From assembly GCA_003218935.1 (NCBI GenBank), contig QHPA01000362.1, positions 1 through 7,691 on the forward strand: a stretch of DNA of 7,691 nucleotides, in the 5' to 3' direction. The notes below the pieces were generated by a model, which saw only the letters and a list, made by a program, of their open reading frames with translations, was not told where the DNA came from and did no database searches. Positions 1-5,880 of the stretch are shown one piece after another. The translations under genes were made by a program, and so were the position numbers. Positions within the stretch are counted from its first letter, which is position 1. Every line of letters begins with the position of its first letter. Source of the stretch: Verrucomicrobiota bacterium (GTDB lineage: Bacteria > Verrucomicrobiota > Verrucomicrobiia > Limisphaerales > AV2).

Positions 1-14
1 CGGAATGGTTTCTT

Positions 15-88
15 CCCAATCTTAATCGTAATCTTACTCTAATTCTCCAAGAGCCTAAGCCGAGCAAGATTACGATTAGGATTAAGGG
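15..88. repeat. Imperfect inverted repeat (TAATCGTAATCTT type)
   Basis: A 13-nt arm TAATCGTAATCTT at 23-35 is exactly complementary to AAGATTACGATTA at 66-78. Weaker pairing continues outward (CCCAAT at 15-20 against GATTAAGGG near 80-88). The 30-nt loop has no obvious coding content. The AT-rich, internally repetitive wording (ATTACGATTAGGATTAAG) contrasts with the GC-rich genes and looks like a dispersed intergenic repeat, not a gene-specific operator. That it is multi-copy is inferred and cannot be shown from one copy. Confidence 0.6.
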
Positions 89-89
89 T

Positions 90-122
90 TGTAGCAGCGG
101 TCTGTGACCGCCGAAAACTACA
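90..122. repeat. Small hairpin repeat upstream of the Rrf2 gene
   Basis: GCGGTC (97-102) and GACCGC (106-111) form a perfect 6-bp stem with a TGT loop. Outer arms TGTAG (90-94) and CTACA (118-122) extend the stem across small asymmetric bulges. It lies directly next to the preceding inverted repeat, so most of 1-122 is repeat structure. It may be a dispersed palindromic repeat. It does not look like a terminator because no T-run follows on either strand. From 123 to 199 no gene is seen. A TATATT at 170-175 could be a -10 element for the downstream gene, but no matching -35 is visible. Confidence 0.5.
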
Positions 123-199
123 GTTTAGATTTGAAATTAAGGCACTACCGGCTGTTTTGCACGATTGATTATATTGGTTTCGCCGCCTAACTTTCGCGC

Positions 200-619
200 G
201 TGAAATTGTCCGTCAAGAGCGACTACGCCGCCCGCGCGGTGTTGGGGCTGGCGCGGCATTGGCCCGACGTCGGCGCGCGGCGCGCGGAGCAACTGGCGGC
301 GGAGCAAGGGGTGCCATCCAATTATCTTGTCCAGATTCTCATCGAACTGAAGGCCAATCGCATCGTCAAAAGCCAGCGCGGCAAGGAAGGCGGCTATCTG
401 CTGGCGCGCCCGCCGGCGGAGATTTCGTTCGGAGACGTTCTGCGCGCCGTGCACGGTCAGGTCTTCGATTCGCCCGCCATCGGCGACGGCCAATGCCCGC
501 CCGAACTGCGCGGCGCCTGGAAGAAACTGCAAAAGGCGCTGGAAAACACCGCCGACAACATCTCCTTTCAGCAACTGCTCGACGAAAGCGCGGACAAGGA
601 GAAGATGTATTATATCTGA
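200..619 (+). CDS. Rrf2-family winged-helix transcriptional regulator
   Basis: This 139-residue protein has the standard length and layout of the Rrf2 family (IscR, NsrR, CymR, RsrR relatives). The N-terminus MKLSVKSDYAARAVLGLA is the family's first helix. The helix-turn-helix covers about residues 26-55 (AEQLAAEQGVPSNYLVQIL), and the wing has the hallmark RGKEGGYLLARPP (60-72). Residues 105-130 form the C-terminal dimerisation helix region. Fe-S-binding members carry three clustered cysteines around residues 90-110; here only Cys99 is present, so a cluster of the IscR type is unlikely and the ligand is unknown. CymR-like members also lack the cluster. The start is GTG at 200, chosen because it gives the family N-terminus exactly; no Shine-Dalgarno sequence precedes it. 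The gene stands alone on its strand and converges on its neighbour, so the regulated genes cannot be read from context. Family call secure, role unknown. Confidence 0.93.
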   Translation: MKLSVKSDYAARAVLGLARHWPDVGARRAEQLAAEQGVPSNYLVQILIELKANRIVKSQRGKEGGYLLARPPAEISFGDVLRAVHGQVFDSPAIGDGQCPPELRGAWKKLQKALENTADNISFQQLLDESADKEKMYYI

Positions 620-620
620 A

Positions 621-635
621 TCGCCAATGTGGCGA
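621..635. terminator. Short hairpin between convergent genes, possible weak terminator
   Basis: TCGCCA (621-626) and TGGCGA (630-635) are perfectly complementary around an ATG loop, two bases after the regulator's stop codon. The position suits transcription termination between convergent genes. No T-tract follows on either strand, so it is not a canonical intrinsic terminator. The rest of 636-682 holds nothing recognisable. Confidence 0.25.
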
Positions 636-682
636 CGTAGGTTTCGCCTTCAGCCCATCGGCGGACGGATTTATCGGGCAGG

Positions 683-2266
683 TCAGAGTTTTCGTTTAAG
701 CACAATTGTAAATCGTTTTGTTTTACTCGCACGTTGAACAGTGAATCGGACTTCTTTGCCGTCGCCAGCTGCGAGCATCTTTCTGATTTCCCACAGTTCG
801 AGCTCTTTCGCCGGACGACTATTTACCTTCAAGACGACATCGCCAGCTTTGACTCCGGCCCGTTCTGCAGGACCATCCCTGTCCACCGAATTTACGACCG
901 TGGCCTCACCGTTTCTGATGATCGAGAGTCCACTCATGCCGCTTTCGTCATCAGCGAGCTCGGTCGTCCGGCGTTTCAGATACATCTCCAACTTGGGGAA
1001 ATTGAGTGTCACCCGATGCCGGGCGAGAAAATCCAACCCCAGGAATGTTGTCTTAGCTTCGTGCAAGATCAGATTCCGATAGGTTTGCCCGCCCAAAATG
1101 CATCTAGCGAATCGCCCTTCTCGGCTTTCTCCTATGCCTGAAAAGGATGCGTATCTGGCAAAGTCGGAATGAATCCTTGCATCGTTAATTGCCTGTGCAA
1201 ATAAATTGGACTGGAGTGAGCCTGTGCCGACGAAGCCGGTGTCAATCAATGTACGAACCCCCTCCACGTCCATCAAGTTCTCCGACACAGCGCAACGGCC
1301 ATCACCAAGTGTCGTCAAAGGAAAAACCTTGCCCGATGCTTCGTCACCGGGATGGTCCGGATCGAGAAATCGAAGCTTGCCGGCATCACAGTCCAGTTGG
1401 ATACAGTAGTGAATCAAACAGTCCATTCCCAGAATCCCCATGACGGGCCGGCCGGAAACCTGCCGGAAGAGACTAAGATCCCACGCTGTTACCCAATCGG
1501 CTGTCCGCAACAGCGTCTTTCCCAGATAAAGGGATGGGGCTTTGAAACAGGCTAAGGGTTTCTGTTTCCCATCGTTCCCGTCTTCAAGCAGAGTCGCGCC
1601 AATTGCGTTGCCCAACTTCGTTACGACGGATTGGTCAAGAATCGTAAATGCCGATCCGGTATCCACCACAAACAGTAACTCGTCGCGCTCGTTCAAGCGC
1701 AGTGTCAAATAAAGCGCATCTCCTTGACCCGCGCCCTTGTTGAGCGATACCTCAGTGGGGATAGCACTCTTGGACACATGTGCGACAGTGGGCGGATAAC
1801 TCACTACATCCACCCGCACGGGCACCGCAACCGAATAGGTCCTGGTGGAATCTAGCGCCGCCGTGAACGTCTGCACAAACAGAAAGCTGCCGGACTTTAT
1901 GGCATCGGCTTTTTGGAATGCTTGGATCAGCGTTGAGGGGAAATAAGCTTTATCTGGAAACATTGCGATTGAATGGGGCGGAACCCTGAGCGACGTCGCC
2001 AGCGGGCCATTGGCTGTCTTGACATCACGGTCAAACGAGAGGAAGTAGGCCAAACGGTCACGGATGCGAATGTTCCCATCCGTGTGGTTCGTGAACGTGT
2101 AAATAATCGGGACCCATTCGTTGGTGCCAATGATAATCAGTGAGTCCGGTGACGACGTTACAGAAATCGGGGTGTTGCTATCGCGCTCCGTTTGTCCACC
2201 TACACGAAGTGTTCCGAAGGTCACAGCCAAAATCGCGAATAGAACAAAAAGCCTCCGGTATTTCAT
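683..2266 (-). CDS. Secreted retropepsin-like aspartic protease with two DTG motifs and a C-terminal PDZ domain
   Basis: The protein is 527 residues from the ATG at 2266. An N-terminal signal peptide is evident (MKYRRLFVLFAILAVTFG: basic then hydrophobic), so it likely acts outside the cytoplasm. Residues about 35-160 form a beta-rich region I do not recognise. Two retropepsin-like (clan AA) halves follow: FVVDTGS with the catalytic Asp at about 202 and its partner GILGMD at about 277-282; then LIDTG with Asp at about 342 and FLGLD at about 408-412. Each DTG plus a hydrophobic-Gly motif is one lobe, so the chain could fold as its own pseudo-dimer. A PDZ domain occupies about 440-525 (GPAERAGVKAGDVVLKVN), probably for binding peptide C-termini. 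An ATG further upstream (2296) is open in frame but is rejected: the 2266 start gives a clean signal peptide and an ATGA overlap with the preceding small ORF. GC content appears lower than in flanking genes. Substrate unknown. Confidence 0.88.
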   Translation of the reverse strand: MKYRRLFVLFAILAVTFGTLRVGGQTERDSNTPISVTSSPDSLIIIGTNEWVPIIYTFTNHTDGNIRIRDRLAYFLSFDRDVKTANGPLATSLRVPPHSIAMFPDKAYFPSTLIQAFQKADAIKSGSFLFVQTFTAALDSTRTYSVAVPVRVDVVSYPPTVAHVSKSAIPTEVSLNKGAGQGDALYLTLRLNERDELLFVVDTGSAFTILDQSVVTKLGNAIGATLLEDGNDGKQKPLACFKAPSLYLGKTLLRTADWVTAWDLSLFRQVSGRPVMGILGMDCLIHYCIQLDCDAGKLRFLDPDHPGDEASGKVFPLTTLGDGRCAVSENLMDVEGVRTLIDTGFVGTGSLQSNLFAQAINDARIHSDFARYASFSGIGESREGRFARCILGGQTYRNLILHEAKTTFLGLDFLARHRVTLNFPKLEMYLKRRTTELADDESGMSGLSIIRNGEATVVNSVDRDGPAERAGVKAGDVVLKVNSRPAKELELWEIRKMLAAGDGKEVRFTVQRASKTKRFTIVLKRKL

Positions 2267-2403
2267 GCTATAGCAACACGCTGACTGGTGAAGCAACCAT
2301 GTCCGGAGCTTGGTTCCAACCTAAGCTCGTCAACACCCAGAAGTGGCACTTCATAAATCAACTGCAAGACTTCATTCTTATGAGCTCCGTCGAATCCATT
2401 CAT
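2263..2403 (-). CDS. Small ORF (46 aa) translationally coupled to the aspartic protease
   Basis: Reading the minus strand from the ATG at 2403 gives 46 codons and a TGA at 2265-2263. The start is preceded by AAAGGAG with a 6-nt spacer, the only strong Shine-Dalgarno sequence in the window. The stop overlaps the protease start as ATGA, the classical arrangement for translational coupling. The product begins MNGFDGAHKNEVLQLIYEV and ends FTSQRVAIA. It has one cysteine, no signal peptide and no membrane segment. I recognise no family. It may be a small protein acting with the protease or simply a leader ORF that delivers ribosomes to the protease start, which has no ribosome binding site of its own. 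Existence as a translated ORF is well supported by signal and spacing; function is unknown. Confidence 0.6.
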   Translation of the reverse strand: MNGFDGAHKNEVLQLIYEVPLLGVDELRLEPSSGHGCFTSQRVAIA

Positions 2404-2409
2404 GGGTAG

Positions 2410-2416
2410 CTCCTTT
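2410..2416 (-). promoter_or_regulatory. Strong Shine-Dalgarno sequence for the small ORF
   Basis: The minus strand reads AAAGGAG here, followed by CTACCC and the ATG at 2403. Complementarity to the 16S 3' end and the 6-nt spacing are near ideal. Other genes in the window lack such a site, which makes this one decisive for calling the small ORF and its start. Confidence 0.65.
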
Positions 2417-2454
2417 CGCTTTTGCGCAGGCAATTGGGACCATGAACGGTGGGG

Positions 2455-2515
2455 GCGAGACTCCGTCGAGCCCTAATTTCTATCCATTGGAGATCAGGGC
2501 TCGACGGAGTCTCGC
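2455..2515. repeat. Long perfect hairpin, 20-bp arms
   Basis: GCGAGACTCCGTCGAGCCCT at 2455-2474 is exactly complementary to 2496-2515, with a 21-nt loop. Pairing extends imperfectly outward through GGTGG (2448-2452) and CCACC (2517-2521). It sits in the roughly 190-nt gap between the thioredoxin-like gene's stop and the small ORF's ribosome binding site. No T-tract follows on the minus strand, so it is not a typical terminator, though it could block readthrough or processing. Its perfect arms suggest a recently spread repeat family. The remainder of 2404-2595 has no gene; a partial REP-like end (GGGGTGAGGG, 2541-2550) resembles the ends of the elements inside the neighbouring gene. A promoter for the protease unit must lie here but I cannot pinpoint it. 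Confidence 0.8.
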
Positions 2516-2595
2516 TCCACCCGGTTCTTAGGCAGGCAAAGGGGTGAGGGGGCGAGTTCATAGAAGGTTCATATCAATCGCCAACGGAAGGCAGC

Positions 2596-4815
2596 TCATT
2601 TCAACATCTCCCTGATCTTTGCAACGTCTTTGGTCGGCGGCTGGCACGCCGTCCCTGTGCAAAGAAAAACCACCGGCGCGTCTTTGGTCGGCAACGTCTT
2701 CGCGAACGGTTCGACCGGGCCGCTGTTCCCCAGCACGACTTTGTTCGGTTGATAGACCGAGTGCGCGGCGTGAATAAGCGCGCGAGTGTCCGCCGCGTTC
2801 GGGTGGCCGACAATCACCGCTCGCTTCGGTTCCTCGAGCCAATAATCCGATGCGAGCAGCAGGTAGGGAACAGCCTGCGGGAGTTCGTGCAGTTTGTTGG
2901 CGAACAACCGCAGGCTTTTCTCGGCTGCCACTTTGAAATCCTTGCGGTCGGTGATGGCGCCGAGTTTCAACAGCGCTAGAATAGCGACGGAATTGCCGGA
3001 CGGCTCGGCGCCGTCGTAATCTTCTTTCACGCGCAGAATCAAGTCGGGCGAATCCGGCACCGCCTGCCAAAAGACGCCGGCCAGCAAAAACGCGTAGGCA
3101 TCGAGGAGTTGAACCGAATCCCGTTCGCCGTCGCGCCAGCGGTGGTAAAGAGTGCCGTAGGCATCCCCCTCACCCGGCCTTCGGCCACCCTCTCCCATCG
3201 GATGGGAGAGGGACGGGGTGAGGGCAGGCGTCCAGAGATTCGTCTGAATAAACGCCAGGTTCTTTTCCGCCGCCGCGCGATACGATTCATCACCCAGCAC
3301 TGCGTAAGCGCGCGCCAGCGCGCCGAGCATCAGGCCGTTCCACGACGAAAGCACTTTGTCGTCGAGATGCGGGCGAACGCGCTTGGACCGGGCCTCGAAC
3401 ATTTTCTTTTTCGCTGAAGTGAGCAGTGCGGAATCCTTGGAGAGATTTTCATGCGAACCCCTCACCCCTTCCCTCTCCCCATCGGATGGCGAGAGGGTGA
3501 CCGAAGGGCGGGTGAGGGGTTTTTCCGGAGAGTGCAATAGTGGAAGTGGCTTAACGATGCTCAACACGTTCTGGTGCGGCAAGGGATTCGGGTCGCTGTG
3601 GTCCACGAAGTTGCCTTTCTCGGTGACACCAAAATAGCGGACGGCGGCCTTGAATTCGTCGGGCGTCAGCAGCTTCGACAATTCCTCGCGCGTCCAACAG
3701 TAGAACTTGCCTTCCTTGCCTTCGCTGTCGGCGTCTTCGGCGGAGTAAAATCCGCCTTCGGGATGGGTCATGTCGCGCAGGACGTAGCCGATAATGTCGC
3801 GCGCGACGTCGGCGAACTCTTTCCGGCCGCTGACGAGGCAGGCGTCGAGGTAGAGGTTCACCAACTGCGCGTTGTCATAGAGCATTTTCTCGAAGTGCGG
3901 CACGAGCCATTCGGCATCGACGGAATAGCGATGGAACCCGCCGCCGATCTGGTCGTACATACCGCCGGCGGCCATCCGTTCGCAGGTGTGCAACACCATG
4001 CGCACGGACTCGTCGTCTTTGAACCGGGCGCCGCAACGCAGGAGGAACGCTGGTTCGCTGGGGCGCGGAAATTTCGGCGCGCCGCCGAAGCCGCCGTTCT
4101 TCGGGTCGTAGTCGTCCTTGAACTGCCGCGCGGCGTTGCGCAACACTTCGGCGGTGAGCACGAGCAGGTTGGTGGCTTCGCGACCGGTGTGGCTCTCCAG
4201 GCGTTGATGGAGATCAGCGGCGGAGTTGAGGACGTCGCCATGCCGCGTTTTCCAGAGCTGGCTGATGTTCTGGAGGACCTGCATGAGGCTGGGCCGACTG
4301 TAGCGGCCATCGGGCGGAAAATAGGTTCCGCCGTAAAACGGTTTCAGCTCCGGCGTAAGAAAAACGTTGAGAGGCCAGCCGCCTTGTCCGCTCATGGCCT
4401 GAACGAACGTCATATAAATCTGGTCCACGTCCGGGCGCTCTTCGCGGTCCACTTTGATGCTGACAAAATGTTCGTTCAGGAATTTCGCCGTCTTTTCGTC
4501 CTCAAACGACTCGCGTTCCATCACGTGACACCAATGGCAGGTGGAGTAGCCGATGCTCAGGAAAATGGGTTTGTTCTCCTGGCGCGCTTTGGCGAACGCC
4601 GGCTCACCCCAGGGAAACCAATCCACGGGATTGTGCGCGTGCTGGAGCAGATAAGGGGACTTCTCGCGGGCCAGATGATTCGTGCGGGAGTAAGTGCCGG
4701 TTGGAGTCACGTTGGTTTTGATTAAGTTGGTTTTTTCTGACTGCACGGCGCCGTCGCCCACAGCCGCGGCCGCAGCGACGGCAACGGCACCAACGATCTT
4801 CCAGTTGAGCGACAC
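2596..4815 (-). CDS. YyaL/SPATA20-family thioredoxin-domain protein (DUF255), with two in-frame palindromic insertions
   Basis: This 739-residue protein belongs to the DUF255/YyaL/SPATA20 family: an N-terminal thioredoxin-like domain followed by an alpha-helical region resembling six-hairpin glycosidases. The family signature starts at about residue 46 ([21 protein letters not shown]). The redox-type motif is C93-H-W-C96 in [18 protein letters not shown], followed by [11 protein letters not shown] (121-131) and [13 protein letters not shown] (143-155). Later motifs are [12 protein letters not shown] (485-496), [11 protein letters not shown] (601-611) and the terminal [10 protein letters not shown] (719-728). 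Biochemical function is not established for the family. A roughly 45-residue N-terminal extension contains a hydrophobic Ala/Val stretch (7-19) after Lys6, suggesting export or anchoring, unusual for family members that begin near the signature. Residues about 433-453 and 531-550 are encoded by REP-like palindromes and are not family sequence. The start is GTG at 4815; the next Met is inside the redox motif region, too late. No clear ribosome binding site. Confidence 0.92.
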   Translation of the reverse strand: MSLNWKIVGAVAVAAAAAVGDGAVQSEKTNLIKTNVTPTGTYSRTNHLAREKSPYLLQHAHNPVDWFPWGEPAFAKARQENKPIFLSIGYSTCHWCHVMERESFEDEKTAKFLNEHFVSIKVDREERPDVDQIYMTFVQAMSGQGGWPLNVFLTPELKPFYGGTYFPPDGRYSRPSLMQVLQNISQLWKTRHGDVLNSAADLHQRLESHTGREATNLLVLTAEVLRNAARQFKDDYDPKNGGFGGAPKFPRPSEPAFLLRCGARFKDDESVRMVLHTCERMAAGGMYDQIGGGFHRYSVDAEWLVPHFEKMLYDNAQLVNLYLDACLVSGRKEFADVARDIIGYVLRDMTHPEGGFYSAEDADSEGKEGKFYCWTREELSKLLTPDEFKAAVRYFGVTEKGNFVDHSDPNPLPHQNVLSIVKPLPLLHSPEKPLTRPSVTLSPSDGEREGVRGSHENLSKDSALLTSAKKKMFEARSKRVRPHLDDKVLSSWNGLMLGALARAYAVLGDESYRAAAEKNLAFIQTNLWTPALTPSLSHPMGEGGRRPGEGDAYGTLYHRWRDGERDSVQLLDAYAFLLAGVFWQAVPDSPDLILRVKEDYDGAEPSGNSVAILALLKLGAITDRKDFKVAAEKSLRLFANKLHELPQAVPYLLLASDYWLEEPKRAVIVGHPNAADTRALIHAAHSVYQPNKVVLGNSGPVEPFAKTLPTKDAPVVFLCTGTACQPPTKDVAKIREMLK
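3165..3224. repeat. REP-like palindromic element, copy A, inside the thioredoxin-like gene
   Basis: Outer arms CCCTCACCC (3167-3175) and GGGTGAGGG (3216-3224) pair perfectly. The inner arms CCCTCTCCCATC (3188-3199) and GATGGGAGAGGG (3201-3212) form a 12-bp perfect stem, and GGCC-TTC-GGCC (3176-3186) adds a side hairpin. On the minus strand it is translated in frame as [19 protein letters not shown], replacing what should be a short loop before LYHRWRDGE. This type of CTCACCC/GGGTGAG element is a familiar repeat in many GC-rich bacteria (general knowledge). Confidence 0.85.
3457..3520. repeat. REP-like palindromic element, copy B, inverted relative to copy A
   Basis: Outer arms ACCCCTCACCC (3457-3467) and GGGTGAGGGGT (3510-3520) are perfectly complementary, with an inner stem CCCTCTC (3471-3477)/GAGAGGG (3491-3497). 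Its reverse complement aligns with copy A over about 58-60 nt with roughly four substitutions and two single-base indels by hand alignment, so the two copies lie in opposite orientations. It is translated in frame on the minus strand ([16 protein letters not shown] and onward) in a linker just before the conserved [11 protein letters not shown] block. Confidence 0.85.
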
Positions 4816-4826
4816 TCGTTACCATA

Positions 4827-4841
4827 ACCGTTGTCAACGGT
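4827..4841. promoter_or_regulatory. 15-bp palindrome, candidate operator
   Basis: ACCGTTG (4827-4833) and CAACGGT (4835-4841) are perfectly complementary around a single T. The site ends 11 nt upstream of the GTG start of the thioredoxin-like gene. On the minus strand it overlaps a weak promoter-like pair (TTGCCC, 16-nt spacer, TATGGT), so a bound repressor could cover the promoter. The compact symmetric form resembles binding sites of dimeric regulators, but no regulator can be named from the sequence. Confidence 0.35.
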
Positions 4842-4860
4842 CGGGCAAGGAACAAACAAC

Positions 4861-4994
4861 GTGGTCAGTTGTCAGTAGTCCGTCGTCCGTGGCTGTACGC
4901 CCGTGGGAGCGTGCCGCCGCGCAGGCAGGCGCATTTCCGTTTGAGATGGGCACGGATGGGATGGCGAAAAGACAACTGGCCACTGACCACGGAC
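4861..4994. repeat. Degenerate inverted repeats in the divergent intergenic region
   Basis: GTGGTCAGT (4861-4869) pairs with ACTGACCAC (4982-4990), AGTTGTC (4867-4873) with GACAACT (4971-4977), and GTCCGTGG (4885-4892) with CCACGGAC (4987-4994). The overlapping pairings show that both ends carry shuffled versions of a GTCAGT/TGTCCGT/GGTCAGT word set rather than one simple hairpin. It looks like remnants of a dispersed repeat. No ORF of note lies in 4816-5054. A TATAAC at 5041-5046 could be a -10 box for the membrane protease gene, but lacks a clear -35. Confidence 0.5.
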
Positions 4995-5054
4995 AACAGG
5001 CCAGCCATCACTTTTTCAATCGTCACCTTCATCCCGGACGTATAACTTGAAACC

Positions 5055-5867
5055 ATGTTGTCCGAGAAACCGTGGAAACTGATGGATTTTCTGGTGGTGA
5101 TGACGTTGCTGTCCACGCTGCTGCTGGTGGGAATTTTCTCAAACCTAATTGCCTCGACGCGCGCGGACGTTTCAGTGGATGCGGGGAGCCAGGTTGTGAA
5201 TTTCACGGTTTACCTTTGCTTCTATGGGACAATCCTGGCGTTGGTGCATTTGATGGTGCGGGGCCGGGGCGCCAGTTGGCGGACCGCCTTCGGTTTCAGG
5301 TCGGGGCGTGAATGGTCGGCGTTGTTGATGGCCCTGGGCGTCACGTTTATCGTTCTACCCATCGCCCGGTATCTGGGGACTTTGTCCGTCAACTTGATGG
5401 ACCGGGTCCATTTGACCGCAGTCCCTCAGCAGTCGGTCCAGATGCTTCAGACAAATGTTTCAGTGAGTTCGCAGGTTTTTTTGGGGGTTCTGGCGATCAT
5501 GGTTGCTCCCGTCACGGAAGAAATCCTGTTTCGCGGCATTCTTTATCCGTTTGTAAAACAGCGCGGGTATCCCAAGGCGGCCCTGTTGGGGTCGGCGATT
5601 TTATTCGGCGCGTTGCATTTGAATCTGATGACCTTCGTGCCCTTGACGTTCCTGGGGTTGATTTTGGCCTGGCTCTACGACTCGACTGATAATCTGGTCG
5701 CGCCCATCTTCGCGCACAGCTTGTTCAATTTCGATAACTTCCTGCAAGCCACTCTGAATTGGAAATGGATTGTGATTGATTTTGCCACTTTTGCCCTGGG
5801 CGGTTGCTTGGTGGGCCTGTTGATTCTGTTCCGGCAGCCGAACGGCGGGGAAAAGCGGCAGATTTGA
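5055..5867 (+). CDS. CPBP-family intramembrane metalloprotease (CAAX protease/Abi family)
   Basis: A 270-residue multi-pass membrane protein with hydrophobic segments at about 11-33, 47-68, 86-108, 139-155, 175-190, 193-208 and 237-258. The CPBP (PF02517) signature is complete: EEILFRG with Glu155-Glu156 and Arg160, His188 in FGALHLN, and HSLFN with His221 and Asn225. These residues correspond to the catalytic glutamates and zinc-type ligands of Rce1-like proteases. Bacterial members are linked to diverse roles (peptide maturation, bacteriocin self-immunity, protein export), and this one cannot be assigned a substrate. The ATG start at 5055 gives a short cytoplasmic tail before the first helix; no Shine-Dalgarno sequence is present. 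The 13-nt gap to thiL suggests it is the first gene of the operon, though a functional link to thiamine or tRNA modification is not evident. Confidence 0.92.
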   Translation: MLSEKPWKLMDFLVVMTLLSTLLLVGIFSNLIASTRADVSVDAGSQVVNFTVYLCFYGTILALVHLMVRGRGASWRTAFGFRSGREWSALLMALGVTFIVLPIARYLGTLSVNLMDRVHLTAVPQQSVQMLQTNVSVSSQVFLGVLAIMVAPVTEEILFRGILYPFVKQRGYPKAALLGSAILFGALHLNLMTFVPLTFLGLILAWLYDSTDNLVAPIFAHSLFNFDNFLQATLNWKWIVIDFATFALGGCLVGLLILFRQPNGGEKRQI

Positions 5868-5880
5868 AGCTCACCTGGCA

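Noticed and set aside
137..574. Minus-strand open frame of 145 codons
   Set aside because: It lies antisense to the Rrf2 gene, whose motifs are complete; the antisense product has no recognisable domain.
2267..2296. Upstream ATG extension of the aspartic protease (10 more residues)
   Set aside because: It would place a Cys-containing polar stretch before a clean signal peptide and would ignore the ATGA overlap with the small ORF; the ATG at 2266 explains both.
2558..3070. Minus-strand open frame of 170 codons overlapping the end of the thioredoxin-like gene
   Set aside because: Same strand but different frame from a gene with conserved C-terminal motifs ([21 protein letters not shown]); Arg-rich product typical of an off-frame read.
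3165..3520. CRISPR-like pair of repeats
   Set aside because: Only two copies, in opposite orientations, inside a coding gene and about 230 nt apart; this fits REP-like elements, not a CRISPR array.
3574..4725. Plus-strand open frame of 383 codons
   Set aside because: It is entirely antisense to the conserved part of the thioredoxin-like gene, shows no family motif and is a composition effect of the GC-rich codon pattern opposite.
5868..5880. TPP riboswitch upstream of thiL
   Set aside because: Only 13 nt separate the genes and no THI-box motif is visible in the preceding sequence.
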